From positions 62,001-126,000 of the forward strand of contig CAILLA010000057.1 of the NCBI GenBank assembly GCA_903834925.1: DNA of 64,000 nucleotides, read 5' to 3'. The translations under genes and the position numbers were made by a program. Below, piece after piece: positions 1-8,989 of this stretch (position 1 is the first letter of the stretch; every line of letters begins with the position of its first letter). Under the pieces are notes generated by a model that saw only the letters and a program-made list of their open reading frames with translations, made no database searches and was not told the DNA's origin. The stretch is from an uncultured Schlesneria sp. (GTDB lineage: Bacteria; Planctomycetota; Planctomycetia; Planctomycetales; Planctomycetaceae).

Positions 1-954
1 ACCAAAGCAGGCGATGGGCTGAACCTTATTCAGGAAGATACTTGCCGCGTCGAGTTGATGGCTGCCGAGTTCGGCCATCAGTCCGCCACCCGTATTGTTA
101 TAAAGCCGCCAATTCACCAGGCGTTCCATGGAAGGGTACCCAAATTCGCTCGACAGGAACTGGTCGAGATTTTCGATCCCCTTCTCTTTCGCGAAGTCCT
201 TCAGGCCATCAATATCCTGTTTGAATTTCTTGCCGAAAGATTCGGCGGTGTAGCCACCTGGTCGCCAGCTATCGCTGCCGGGAAAGCTATTATTGCGATG
301 CCATTGGGCGCGAATGAACTTCAATTCACCCAGCATCCCATTCTGGATCAGGGCATTTGCATTGTCGTAAAGGACGTTGTAGTGCCGTTGATGTCCAACC
401 GCGAGCAGTTTGTTTTCCTTCTTGGCGACTCGAATCATCTCTTTACACTGCATGACCGTATGAGCCATTAACTTCTCGGTCAGGACGTGCTTTCCGGCCT
501 TGAGACAGTCGATCGCGACAGCCGCATGCTGGCAGAGCGGCACTGCGATGACGACCGCTTCAATCTCAGGATGAGACTTGAGCAGTTCTTTATGATCGCG
601 ATAGAGATTCACCTTTTGAGCTTTGGGGGCACCGAGCTTACGAATCAAGCCCCAGCGGATTTCATCGCCGTCACCCTGTAAGGCTCGAACACGATTTTTC
701 GCTCGCAAATCGGCAACGCCGACAATCTCCATATACTCAGGCGGATGCTGAGTCAGCAGGACCGAACCCTCGTCACCCGATCCAATGAAGCCAACCTTGA
801 TGGGGTCGCCCTTCAATGCTTCGTAACCGAAGTATGCGGCTCCCAACGTTGGTGCTGCAGCTGCTGCCCCGACGAGAAATCCGCGTCGCGTGAAAGCGAC
901 TGCTTCGTGAAAGTTGTCCTTGCCGAGCCGTTCTTGTTCTGGAGTCAATTGCAT
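1..954 (-). CDS. Gfo/Idh/MocA family oxidoreductase, Tat-exported (3' part beyond window)
   Basis: The visible 318 codons start at an ATG preceded by GAGGAG and lack the C-terminus, which lies beyond position 1. A twin-arginine signal ([14 protein letters not shown], about residues 22-35) is followed by a Rossmann start ([11 protein letters not shown]) and the family signature around [13 protein letters not shown] and [12 protein letters not shown]. Proteins of this family oxidise or reduce sugars or cyclitols with a tightly held NAD(P); the Tat signal places it in the periplasm, the usual pattern for planctomycete members. It is the last of three minus-strand genes after the DoxX-like and ApbE-like genes, 87 bp from its neighbour. 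The substrate cannot be told from sequence. The family call is firm. Confidence 0.9.
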   Translation of the reverse strand, partial: MQLTPEQERLGKDNFHEAVAFTRRGFLVGAAAAAPTLGAAYFGYEALKGDPIKVGFIGSGDEGSVLLTQHPPEYMEIVGVADLRAKNRVRALQGDGDEIRWGLIRKLGAPKAQKVNLYRDHKELLKSHPEIEAVVIAVPLCQHAAVAIDCLKAGKHVLTEKLMAHTVMQCKEMIRVAKKENKLLAVGHQRHYNVLYDNANALIQNGMLGELKFIRAQWHRNNSFPGSDSWRPGGYTAESFGKKFKQDIDGLKDFAKEKGIENLDQFLSSEFGYPSMERLVNWRLYNNTGGGLMAELGSHQLDAASIFLNKVQPIACFG

Positions 955-1041
955 ACTGGTCTGCTCCTCTTAAAAAGTATTCGATACTGGGTATTCGAAT
1001 TTTAGTTTCGTACGTGTGATTGTAACCGAAAATTTCTGGTC

Positions 1042-2280
1042 TCAGGATTTTTCGACGATTTTTCGGCGAAACAATAAGGCGGAAATCGCCGCGTCGATAC
1101 CAAACCATTTCCCCGTCGGCATGGTGGCCAACGCCAGCAGTGCGATCGCTTCGACGAGGACTTTGTTCACGATCAGATTGTGCTCGATACTGGGGATTTC
1201 CTGAACACCGGGCCAAGGTGGCATCGCCATGTAGAACAGCGTCAATAATGCTGCTCCACCCAAGGCAGACAAACGAGTAAACAGACCGATCATCAGCAAG
1301 AAACCGAAAATTGTCAGTCCCCACATTGTTCTTGCGTTGATTCGGCTGATTTCCGTTACGGCGGGGGGAACCGGCCCGGCAGCAAGTTGCTCCGTAGTTA
1401 ACAGCTTATTGGCGTCTTCAAAAAGGTCTTTTTCCAGGGCCTGAACCGGTCCAACCAGATTGCGTCTCGTCTTTTGCAGGTCGCTCCATTGTCGTTCGAG
1501 GTGGTCCCACTGAAACTTAGTTTTTGCCTTGGCGTAGTTCGCTTCGTAGCGGTCAATCAAGTCCTTGTAGTATTTGACTTCGCCCACGACAACAACCTGG
1601 TCTTCGTCCCCTTCTTTCTTTGCTTTTTGCACGATACCGACTCGTTCCGGGTCACCTTTCAACATCGCAGCCAGGCGTTCCCGGAACGACAGTTTCGACG
1701 ATTGTTTGGCAACGTCATTGATCGCTTTCATCAATGCCTTGAATTGCGCTTCCAGTTCCGTGGTTTTCAACTGATAGACAGCGTCCAGCAATTTGGCTTG
1801 TTCTGTTGGCAACAGGTGAAGTTTACCGTCAACGATCAGTTTCTTTGATTTACTGTCATATTTAATGGCGTCCTTCAGGACCCCTGCCCCTTTGGCGATT
1901 TCGTCAAAATCGATTCCCGAAGGAAGTTCTGCAAGAGGAACGCTGAATCCAGCGTCGGGGCCATCGAGCAAACGATCGAGTTGCTTTGCGTCGGCACCAT
2001 AGTGGGCGACAAAGCGATCGCGCCAGGCATCCCATTTTGCAGACATCGTGTCGAAGTCAAGCCATTTCAAGTCGTTCGGATCACCCGTCATTTCGCGAAA
2101 CATCATCCTCATTGGGCCGGTGGAATTCTTAAGGTAACCCTCGGATGTCCACGGGGCGGCAGTATTTCTTGTACCCAGCTTCCAAAGCCCCTCGTAAAAG
2201 AGATGCCAGCCAATGGAAATCCGCAGCACAACCAACAGGGCGACCGCGAGCCAGGAAATTCGACGCAAATCTGAAGGCAC
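1042..2280 (-). CDS. DoxX-like membrane protein with a large soluble insert
   Basis: 412 residues. One transmembrane helix sits near the N-terminus (about residues 8-28, ending in GWHLFYEGLWKL) and the rest of the DoxX-type membrane bundle is at the C-terminus (about 315-400, including GLFTRLSALGGAALLTLFY and the IEHNLIVNK segment). Between them lie about 280 hydrophilic residues rich in Lys and Glu with likely coiled coil; ordinary DoxX proteins are only about 130-180 residues. DoxX relatives are small quinone- or redox-linked membrane subunits, but the function of this planctomycete version is unknown. It lies between an ApbE-like gene (47 bp upstream) and an oxidoreductase gene, which fits an envelope redox unit. 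Confidence 0.75.
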   Translation of the reverse strand: MPSDLRRISWLAVALLVVLRISIGWHLFYEGLWKLGTRNTAAPWTSEGYLKNSTGPMRMMFREMTGDPNDLKWLDFDTMSAKWDAWRDRFVAHYGADAKQLDRLLDGPDAGFSVPLAELPSGIDFDEIAKGAGVLKDAIKYDSKSKKLIVDGKLHLLPTEQAKLLDAVYQLKTTELEAQFKALMKAINDVAKQSSKLSFRERLAAMLKGDPERVGIVQKAKKEGDEDQVVVVGEVKYYKDLIDRYEANYAKAKTKFQWDHLERQWSDLQKTRRNLVGPVQALEKDLFEDANKLLTTEQLAAGPVPPAVTEISRINARTMWGLTIFGFLLMIGLFTRLSALGGAALLTLFYMAMPPWPGVQEIPSIEHNLIVNKVLVEAIALLALATMPTGKWFGIDAAISALLFRRKIVEKS

Positions 2281-2327
2281 TCGGAATCTCTTTCACATGA
2301 ATGACAAAGATAAACAGAAAAACCTGT

Positions 2328-3401
2328 TCAACCAGGAAACCAAATTTCGGGAGCGACGTTGTGGAGAATCGGTTCCAGCGTCTGACCATGTTTCGGCAGA
2401 GGGAAAAAGATCGCCCCCACTGAATCGGGAAGATTATCACAACACTGAAGACTCTTTTCGACTCCCAACACAAAAAAAGCTGTCGAAAGCGCGTCAGCCA
2501 TCGCCGAATCAGGTGCGATTACGCTGACCGAAAGGAGTGTTTCGACCGGCCAACCGGTGCGAACATCGAGAATATGCCCATATCGCCGTCCCTGATATCG
2601 AAACCACTGGACTGCCGTTCCACTCGTCGCTAATGCCGCATTCTTGAGAAGAATCGTTGCGAACGGCTTGTCGGGAATTAACGGATTTTGCAGCCCCACA
2701 GGCCATCCGTCATGCCCTGCATGAGTCCCCGCCGCTCGAATGCTGCTTCTTCCGCCGTGGACCAGCCAGTTCTCAACCCCATGCGACAGCAACGATTCTC
2801 CTGCTCGCTCAACGGCGTATCCTTTTCCAATCGCACCAAGATTGAATTCGATTCCCGGCCGCCTGAACGAAATTTCGCAAGTTTCTTTGTCAAAATTCAC
2901 GTGTGAGACACCGCACATGGCAAGCGTCTGCTCAATTTCATTTGAGGTCGGAATTCGATCTTCACTTCGGCAACACTTCCAAAGTCCGATCAAGGCACCC
3001 GACGCCGGGTCAAATGCACCGCCAGTCAGTTCACTGAGTGTGCGTGCTCGTTCGAGTAAATCAAACAATCCGGCTTCGACAGTGACGGGTTCCTGGGACG
3101 CTCGCCGATTCAGTTGGCTCAGTTCGCTGTCGTCACGGTAAACGGAAAGTTGTTGTTCGAGTTCATGAACAAGCTCTAAAGCGTTCGACGCTACTTCCAA
3201 TTGTGTCTTTGGGCCATCGCCATTGACCATCACGTCAAAGTCGCATGCCATGGCTGTCGTACGGAGCATCAAAGTCGGTCCACGAGACGGACGATTGGCT
3301 CCAATAATCTCATCCGCTAATCGGCTGCCAGCGCGCTCAGTCTCCGTACGGACCGCGCGTCCGGTTAAAAAATCGCGACGGTTTGAGCCAGTATCTGACA
3401 T
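2328..3401 (-). CDS. apbE: ApbE-like FAD:protein FMN transferase
   Basis: The ATG at 3401 is chosen over one 15 bp upstream because AAAGGA lies seven bases before it and the protein then begins MSDTGSNRRDFLTG, a Tat-like start. ApbE signatures are clear: TGGAFDPASGALIGLW, NLGAIGKGYAVE, HILDVRTGWP and the Mg/FAD-binding segment DSAMADALSTAFFVLG. ApbE enzymes move FMN from FAD onto a Thr of exported flavoproteins. The usual GG-D/N motif reads HGGRSS, a small deviation. First gene of a minus-strand run with the DoxX-like and Gfo/Idh/MocA genes, suggesting an extracytoplasmic redox system, although no FMN-acceptor protein is visible in the window. Confidence 0.88.
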   Translation of the reverse strand: MSDTGSNRRDFLTGRAVRTETERAGSRLADEIIGANRPSRGPTLMLRTTAMACDFDVMVNGDGPKTQLEVASNALELVHELEQQLSVYRDDSELSQLNRRASQEPVTVEAGLFDLLERARTLSELTGGAFDPASGALIGLWKCCRSEDRIPTSNEIEQTLAMCGVSHVNFDKETCEISFRRPGIEFNLGAIGKGYAVERAGESLLSHGVENWLVHGGRSSIRAAGTHAGHDGWPVGLQNPLIPDKPFATILLKNAALATSGTAVQWFRYQGRRYGHILDVRTGWPVETLLSVSVIAPDSAMADALSTAFFVLGVEKSLQCCDNLPDSVGAIFFPLPKHGQTLEPILHNVAPEIWFPG

Positions 3402-3493
3402 AGAGAATCCTTTCAATCAACTGGATCATAGTCAATCAAGCGAATTTCGAAATGAGATGCGGATTCTTTATCAAACTTTGAAATCAGGATCTT

Positions 3494-3581
3494 GTGCCAT
3501 TGCTTCGGAGTCTTCGGAGAAGCAGTAGCTTCGTAATTCTCGAAGAGCACTGCTTTCCCGAAGACGGTCAAGCAGTGGCAC
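3494..3581. repeat. Bipartite palindromic element, CTGCTT stem type (copy 1)
   Basis: An 88 bp element opening GTGCCATTGCTTCGG and closing AGCAGTGGCAC. It consists of two hairpins in a row, separated by about 20 bp. It matches the three tandem copies at 46658-46987. It lies between the divergent ApbE-like and PhnP-like genes. No coding potential is seen in the rest of 3402-3690. Confidence 0.8.
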
Positions 3582-3690
3582 ATGAGATTTTTCGTCGCGA
3601 CAAACGATTCGCCGACACTTTCCGACTGCTTCAGGTCTGTTACACTCGTTACAAACCAAGCCTGCCAATCGCCCGCGAGATGATCAGCTC

Positions 3691-4479
3691 ATGCCTTTTC
3701 AGTCGGACCACGAATTGATTTTGATGGGGACCGGAACGAGTCATGGTGTTCCCGTGATCGGTTGCCATTGCGACGTATGCGAGTCGGACGATCCGAAAAA
3801 CAAGCGAACTCGAACGGGCGTTGCCGTGCGGACGAATCAGGGGACGTTTCTGATCGACACGTCACCTGAGATGCGTCTGCAATTGCTGCGAGAAAAAATC
3901 GACCTGGTTGAAGCGGTTATCTACACACACAGCCATGCGGACCATCTGTTCGGACTGGACGATCTACGATTGTTTGGTTACCGGCTTGAACGTGCGATCC
4001 CCTTGTACTGCGAAGAAAACGTCGAACAGCAGATTCGTGCCTCCTTTTCGTATGCCTTCAGTAACTCGCCCGCCGACTTGCACCATGGTGCCATTCCGCT
4101 GTTGGAATTTCATCGAATCGGACTTGATCCCTTTGAGGTTCTGGGAGAGAAAATCCAACCGATTCGTTTGATGCACGGTCGCTTGCCCGTTCTTGGATTC
4201 CGGATCGCTAACGTTGCGTTTTGTACGGACGTCAGTTTCATTCCCGATGAAAGCTGGCCATTGCTGGAGGGGTTAGACGTGCTGGTCATCGACGCTTTGC
4301 GCGACATGCCTCATGCGACACATTTCGGCATCCCTCAGGCACTGGAAGCGATCGAACGAGTTAAGCCGAAGCGGGCCTACCTGACACACGTTTCACATTA
4401 TCTCGACTACACATCGACGAACGCTCGTCTCCCTCAGGGAGTCGAACTGGCGTATGATTCACTGCGGATTCCTTATTGA
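3691..4479 (+). CDS. MBL-fold metal-dependent hydrolase, PhnP-like
   Basis: 262 residues of the metallo-beta-lactamase fold. The N-terminal GTGTSHGVPVIGCHCDVC matches the PhnP-type opening, in which Cys residues bind a structural zinc. The metal-site motif THSHADHLFGLDDLR is at about residues 78-92, with further ligands in LPVLGFRI..FCTDVS and the late THVSHYLD. Relatives include the phosphodiesterase PhnP (5-phosphoribosyl 1,2-cyclic phosphate) of phosphonate breakdown. No other phn genes are nearby, so the substrate is open. The start is the ATG giving MPFQSDHE; its ribosome-binding site is weak (GCGAG). Confidence 0.85.
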   Translation: MPFQSDHELILMGTGTSHGVPVIGCHCDVCESDDPKNKRTRTGVAVRTNQGTFLIDTSPEMRLQLLREKIDLVEAVIYTHSHADHLFGLDDLRLFGYRLERAIPLYCEENVEQQIRASFSYAFSNSPADLHHGAIPLLEFHRIGLDPFEVLGEKIQPIRLMHGRLPVLGFRIANVAFCTDVSFIPDESWPLLEGLDVLVIDALRDMPHATHFGIPQALEAIERVKPKRAYLTHVSHYLDYTSTNARLPQGVELAYDSLRIPY

Positions 4480-4524
4480 ATCGCAATACGAAACTTGCGG
4501 CGTCGATTCGAGGACAACGAAATC

Positions 4525-4911
4525 ATGCGAGACCACGAAACGGCGATGCAAATTTACGTTCAACTGGCAGTGATTTCAGACCACAAGCAACAACCGCAAG
4601 TTCGCGACCGTTTTCTTTTGCTTGCTGGTGTCGAAGCCTGCCGCGCCGGCTGGCCAGAGGTCGCCGCCTCGTGCCGCCAGCGTTTATTAGCGGCGAACCC
4701 ATCACACCAGGTGAAACGGCATCCCACGATGGCCGTTGCACTAAGGAATGAAGATTTCCAACAGTTGGTCGTACACTGGGAACGATACTGTCCTTTCGAA
4801 AAGGCAGAAGCTCTTCTTCGCCAACTGAACCTGCCTCCTGCTGAACCGACCGAAGATTCTGTTGGCGATCAAATGCTGAGGATGTTGGGTGCGCCGAATC
4901 CCGGCTCTTGA
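4525..4911 (+). CDS. Conserved hypothetical protein
   Basis: 128 residues from the ATG at 4525, which has GAGGACA about 10 bases upstream; a TTG at 4495 in the same frame would add ten residues. The protein looks helical and soluble, with no signal peptide: MRDHETAMQIYVQLAV, then RAGWPEVAASCRQRLLAANPS and ALRNEDFQQLVVHWER. The repeated amphipathic helices suggest a TPR-like scaffold, but no specific domain is recognised. It lies 45 bp after the PhnP-like gene on the same strand and may share its transcript. Confidence 0.7.
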   Translation: MRDHETAMQIYVQLAVISDHKQQPQVRDRFLLLAGVEACRAGWPEVAASCRQRLLAANPSHQVKRHPTMAVALRNEDFQQLVVHWERYCPFEKAEALLRQLNLPPAEPTEDSVGDQMLRMLGAPNPGS

Positions 4912-5096
4912 ACGTCTTGTTCGAAGATAAATAATCGTTTGTGAATGATCCGCAACGTTGAGCGCCACGTTGACGCTATCAAAGACGATGCGATAAGACT
5001 GCCGACGAGGAAATTCCTTCGGTTTGCTCATACGGAGCCTTTTTCACAGAGCCTGTTGTGTTTCAATACCCCTTGAGTCAACTTCTTCGGACGATA

Positions 5097-5756
5097 ATGA
5101 AGCCGGTCACACGGTTTTTTCTTGGCTTTATTGCCATTCCGATTTTCCGACTGTTAATGCGAAAGGTCGTTCGCAATAAAGAAATCGACGAAGAATTGGA
5201 AAAGGATCTCGAACAGTGGTTTCGAGGATCGCTTCTGCTGTTAGCCGCCACACGAAATATGGAGGAATATCTCTTCCCCGGCGTTAACGAATCCGCCAGA
5301 TTGAGTCTTTACTTTATGGCGGGGCGACTGCTTCTGGCGATTGGCGTGATCGAGGGGATGCCCGATCAGGCGCTATTCGCACTGATTCACCCAGGCCCCA
5401 AAAAGCCAGATATCGAGAAGGGCCACCTCGTTCGAAGTCTCGTCCAGTATTTTCCCAAGCTCATCAAAGGTTTGGTCTGCCAACATCTGAATCGAGCGTC
5501 GCCAGTGCTTGCAATCCTTTCCGTGTTACTTTCCGGAACGGAAGGCTGGGTCTGTTATGGAATCGCCATTGTGCAATATCTGTTTATTGGACTGGTGACC
5601 TCGAAAGACAAGGCCTTGGACGTCCTCAGCCAATTCGACGTCGCGGTCGCCATACAAAGACAAGAGATTGAGACGGAACTGCATCTTCGTGACGCCGCTA
5701 GGACCGCAGCAGAAGCCCACTTGGAAACCATGGACCCGAATGTCGAATCACTCTAG
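5097..5756 (+). CDS. Hypothetical membrane-associated protein
   Basis: 219 residues from the ATG at 5097; a GTG at 5058 would add 13. It opens with a hydrophobic segment (FFLGFIAIPIFRLLM), has an amphipathic middle (about 50-110), a further hydrophobic stretch (SPVLAILSVLLSG ... WVCYGIAIVQYLFIGLV, about 140-180) and a charged helical tail (IQRQEIETELHLRDAA). The hydrophobic blocks and codon use argue for a real gene. I do not recognise the family. It stands alone between the small hypothetical and a convergent repeat element. Confidence 0.65.
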   Translation: MKPVTRFFLGFIAIPIFRLLMRKVVRNKEIDEELEKDLEQWFRGSLLLLAATRNMEEYLFPGVNESARLSLYFMAGRLLLAIGVIEGMPDQALFALIHPGPKKPDIEKGHLVRSLVQYFPKLIKGLVCQHLNRASPVLAILSVLLSGTEGWVCYGIAIVQYLFIGLVTSKDKALDVLSQFDVAVAIQRQEIETELHLRDAARTAAEAHLETMDPNVESL

Positions 5757-5781
5757 TCCGCCGCCAAAGCTAAGAATATGG

Positions 5782-5876
5782 GTGCCACTGTCGGCGTCTT
5801 TGTGCCGCCAGTGTCTTGGAAACGGATTTCGAACGGCTAAAGAACGCGGGCGAGCGAAGACGCACGCCCGTGGCAC
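5782..5876. repeat. Bipartite palindromic element, divergent stem type
   Basis: Opens GTGCCACTGTCGGCG and closes ACGCCCGTGGCAC, so it shares the GTGCCAC / GTGGCAC ends of the other elements, with different inner stems (CACTGTCGGC / GCCGCCAGTG in the left half). It lies between two convergent genes, where it may act as a shared 3' structure. Confidence 0.6.
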
Positions 5877-5914
5877 ACAACCAATTATTCCATCGTTTTT
5901 GGACTACTAACCTT

Positions 5915-6883
5915 TTATCGATGAAACGCTTGTCGCAATCGCTCCAGGCTTTTCGGAACCGCAGTTTTCGCGTCTTCTTTTCCTTCGAATTCCAGTGACA
6001 CATATCCCTGGTAATTATGCTTTCGCAGAATCGCAGCGATGCGAGGATAATCCAGATCCAGCGTGTACCACGTACCGCCTCCATCATAGGTCTTGGCCTG
6101 CACGAGCACTGCACGAGGCGCAATCGCATCCATCTGCTCGTACATCTCTTCCAGGAAATTTCCCGTATCGAGCGTAATCTGCAACCAGGGCGACTTGATC
6201 GCATCGACGACTCGGTTGACACCTGCGGCAGTTCGTCCAAGTCCCCAATGATTTTCCAATCCGAGAACCACGCCGCACTCTTCTGCCTTCGGTAGACATT
6301 GATTCAAGCCATCAATCACCCACCCAAAACCGGTATCGTCGCTAACGCCCGGCAATCGTGGTTCAATCCCCTTGTTTGCCATCAGTTCGTCGAAATCCTT
6401 GGAAGTTCCCCAGCGGCCGGTATTAACTCGAATCGTGGGAATGCCAAGGCGATAAGCGAGTTCAATGCAATGAATTGTATGCTCGACGTTTTTCTGTCGC
6501 ACCTCTTTATCGGGCGAAACAAACGTTTGATGAGTCGAAAAGCCGCACAGATCGAGGCCACGTCGAAATGCGCGCTGTTTCAGTTTTTGAAGATAGCCGT
6601 TGGACTCGTCTTCCATCTGGCGATGGAGAATTTCGACGCCATCGAATCCCATGTCAGCGGCGAGATCGATGCAGTTTTCAATACTTCGCAGCGATTCATT
6701 CTTGAATTGCCAGAAGGAATACGTCGAGACCGCAATTCGATTTCCTTTCCAACTACCCGGCTTGCTGGCTAACGCCTTTGAAGTAGCATCACGAGGTTCG
6801 TCCGCGTTGGCGGCGGACAAACCGGCGAGACCAATGACTGCCGAAGCTGATCCGGAAAGAAACTGACGTCTGTTTTCAGGCAT
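5915..6883 (-). CDS. Sugar phosphate isomerase/epimerase-like TIM-barrel protein, Tat-exported
   Basis: The ATG at 6883 has AAGAGA upstream and gives MPENRRQFLSGSASAVIGLAG, a twin-arginine signal ending near AANA. The body is an AP-endonuclease-family-2 / xylose-isomerase-like barrel: GFDGVEILHRQM, GIPTIRVNTGRWG, GVVLGLENHWGLG (a metal-binding Glu and His are typical here), LDTGNF and QGYVSLEFEGKED. Such exported epimerase-like proteins are numerous in planctomycetes and are thought to act on sugars or cyclitols. The substrate is unknown. Single gene. Confidence 0.88.
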   Translation of the reverse strand: MPENRRQFLSGSASAVIGLAGLSAANADEPRDATSKALASKPGSWKGNRIAVSTYSFWQFKNESLRSIENCIDLAADMGFDGVEILHRQMEDESNGYLQKLKQRAFRRGLDLCGFSTHQTFVSPDKEVRQKNVEHTIHCIELAYRLGIPTIRVNTGRWGTSKDFDELMANKGIEPRLPGVSDDTGFGWVIDGLNQCLPKAEECGVVLGLENHWGLGRTAAGVNRVVDAIKSPWLQITLDTGNFLEEMYEQMDAIAPRAVLVQAKTYDGGGTWYTLDLDYPRIAAILRKHNYQGYVSLEFEGKEDAKTAVPKSLERLRQAFHR

Positions 6884-7057
6884 GCTTTTTCTCTTGAATT
6901 GGAACGGGGACCAGTTTGGCATTCTTGGCTATTGGAAACGGCCTCTTATTACATACTGCCAAATCCGACGTTTTTTTCCAAAGCATCCGATGAGATTTCG
7001 GAATAAGACTTCGGAGTCCCGCTACGCGAAAATCGCCTCAACGCCGAAACCCACAGT

Positions 7058-8590
7058 TTAGCGGGCAGAAACCTTTTCTTCCGTCTTGCGACAGTCTTCG
7101 GCGTATTGTTTGTCGAGGTCAGAGAAATCGACGCCGGTCAATTCTTCGAGGCTGTACGCTCGTTCGCGAGTCCGTTCGTCGCTGCTGTAGAGTTGTGAAA
7201 GATGCTTGACAAGTGCCTCACGATAGCGGCCCTTGTCGTAATGCATGAAGAATCGAGCCAATCCGGCTGCCTGAGTGTAGTTCTTGGCGAGTTCGGGCGA
7301 TCGTTGAAACTCGTTCATTCCATACCCTGAGAACTCGCGCAGGGGGACGTAATAATTCTTGTCTAAAAGGTTTTGTCTGGCACCAGCAAAACGGACGTAA
7401 TTCGCGTCTCCGAGTGAAAACGAGCCATTTCTGCGATGAAATGACTCCATGTAACAAGCAATTCCTTCAATGATCCAGAAATGGTTCTTTTCTCCGATTG
7501 CTCGATTTGCATGATGACTTTCAAAGAACAATTGGTGGGTCGCCTCATGAAACAGCGTCCCTCCCTGTTCGTTTGCGTTGTCATCGTAGAAGTGAGCAAC
7601 GCGGTCGTTGATCATATAAACACCGTTTGTCTGATCGATTGACGGAAAGACCCTTTTCAATCGATTTACATATTCTTCCCGCGTTCGATAGAAATGAACG
7701 ATATAAGGTTTCGCATCGGCACGTACCGATTTCCCAGTCCCGTCGAATAATTTTTTCAGTTGTTCAGGAGTGTTAAAGAATCCCGCGAATGTCTCTTGAA
7801 AGACGACATAGAAATCTTCCAGAGCTTTCCCCATTTCGACCCCTTTTTCAAGACTGACATTCGTCTTGATCAGGTAGTGGTCGGTACGAACTTCCCAGGC
7901 AGAATTGAAATCACGCCTTCGCTCCTTTTCTTTCTCTGCGGAAATCCAGCGCCCTTGGAAGTTTCGCTCACCACCGATGTATCTCTCGACATGCGATCTT
8001 GGGAGCCAGCCAAATTCTTCGTGCCAGACATTTCCCTTCAGCTTCATCTGCGAGAAAGCGAAAGGAGTCACCCATTCGTTTCCCATGCGGACGAACCCGA
8101 GAATTCGGCGAACTTGGGGGTGGTCAGAATCGTGAATCGCAGCTTCGCGAACAAGATTGTAGGCGTAGCTTGGGAAACCCTGATTCAATGCCTGGCGAGA
8201 CTGCATGTACAGATCTTTGGCGTATTCAGTCTCCAGATTGCGAAGCTGGGTTTGCCAATAGCGTTCGTCACCGGCCACACCTGGCAAAATCTCTTGGTGA
8301 AGTTCCGAAGGAAGTTTATCAACGCGTAGCGATTGTGGTTCGGGAAGAATGACGCGAGAACGAACCTTGGCCGTAGCATCCGTTAATGATTTTTCGTCGC
8401 AGAACTGGGCGAGTTTTTCGATTTGATTCGAAAATTCGCGGAATCGTTCTTTATGCCGTTCCTGCACGATTTGAAGAGAATTTCGACCTTTGGCCGATTG
8501 AGCGAGAAGTGGGACCTGACACACGGTGAACAATAAGGCCATTAGCCCAAACAATTTTGCCAATCGACCAATTTGTCGCACGAAAATCAT
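7058..8590 (-). CDS. DUF1570 protein with metallopeptidase-like HExxH motif
   Basis: 510 residues with an N-terminal signal segment (LFGLMALLFTVCQVPLLAQS). The N-terminal half is helical (QSRQALNQGFPSYAYNLVREA). The C-terminal half carries HEATHQLFFE at about residue 348, then a downstream Glu in WIIEGIACYMESF, the gluzincin-like arrangement of DUF1570 proteins, followed by LARFFMHYDKGRYREALVKHL. It is most likely an exported zinc peptidase or a degenerate relative; substrate unknown. Single gene. Confidence 0.85.
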   Translation of the reverse strand: MIFVRQIGRLAKLFGLMALLFTVCQVPLLAQSAKGRNSLQIVQERHKERFREFSNQIEKLAQFCDEKSLTDATAKVRSRVILPEPQSLRVDKLPSELHQEILPGVAGDERYWQTQLRNLETEYAKDLYMQSRQALNQGFPSYAYNLVREAAIHDSDHPQVRRILGFVRMGNEWVTPFAFSQMKLKGNVWHEEFGWLPRSHVERYIGGERNFQGRWISAEKEKERRRDFNSAWEVRTDHYLIKTNVSLEKGVEMGKALEDFYVVFQETFAGFFNTPEQLKKLFDGTGKSVRADAKPYIVHFYRTREEYVNRLKRVFPSIDQTNGVYMINDRVAHFYDDNANEQGGTLFHEATHQLFFESHHANRAIGEKNHFWIIEGIACYMESFHRRNGSFSLGDANYVRFAGARQNLLDKNYYVPLREFSGYGMNEFQRSPELAKNYTQAAGLARFFMHYDKGRYREALVKHLSQLYSSDERTRERAYSLEELTGVDFSDLDKQYAEDCRKTEEKVSAR

Positions 8591-8989
8591 CTTCGTCTCA
8601 TTTTCCGGCAGTCGCCCATCAACATCGGCGTTCTCGTCAGTGGAAGTCTATCATAAGAAACTATGGCAAATGTTGATAGACGAATTGACTGTATCGTGAG
8701 GGCAAGGCTGGCCTGATGAAACGACGAGAAGATGGGATGTTTGAGTTGTTGGGAACGACCTGTTTTTGGAACAGAAAGGGACGATGATCGGTGCCACTGG
8801 CGGCTGCTTCCAGCTGCCAGTGGCTTTTCTTTCGTTGCAGGAAAGCAGGAGAAATGTCGAGCGAATTCACACGCCAGTGGCACAGATCGCAGGGAGGACA
8901 TGTTGTCTCAATGAACGACTTCGACTAAAAGCCGATATTCGGGCTTATTCCCGAGGAACGAACCGAGCACACGGCGAAAGGACGCGCCG
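8591..8989. other. Intergenic region holding one palindromic element
   Basis: 399 bp between divergent genes. The only structure seen is the repeat at 8791-8883. Both promoters must lie here, but no clear -35/-10 pair could be assigned by eye. Short open frames here have no recognisable composition or ribosome-binding site. Confidence 0.6.
8791..8883. repeat. Bipartite palindromic element, CCACTGGC stem type
   Basis: Opens GTGCCACTGGCGGCTG and closes ACGCCAGTGGCAC. The left half folds on itself as CCACTGGC / GCCAGTGG with an inner GCTG / CAGC pair. The termini are those of the other elements, with another stem sequence. Confidence 0.65.

Noticed and set aside
1475-1848. Plus-strand frame over the DoxX-like gene
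   Set aside because: Antisense shadow of a coding region with clear membrane helices.
4741-5031. Minus-strand frame of 96 codons with a fair ribosome-binding site
   Set aside because: More than half overlaps the better supported hypothetical gene on the plus strand, and the rest has no known motif.
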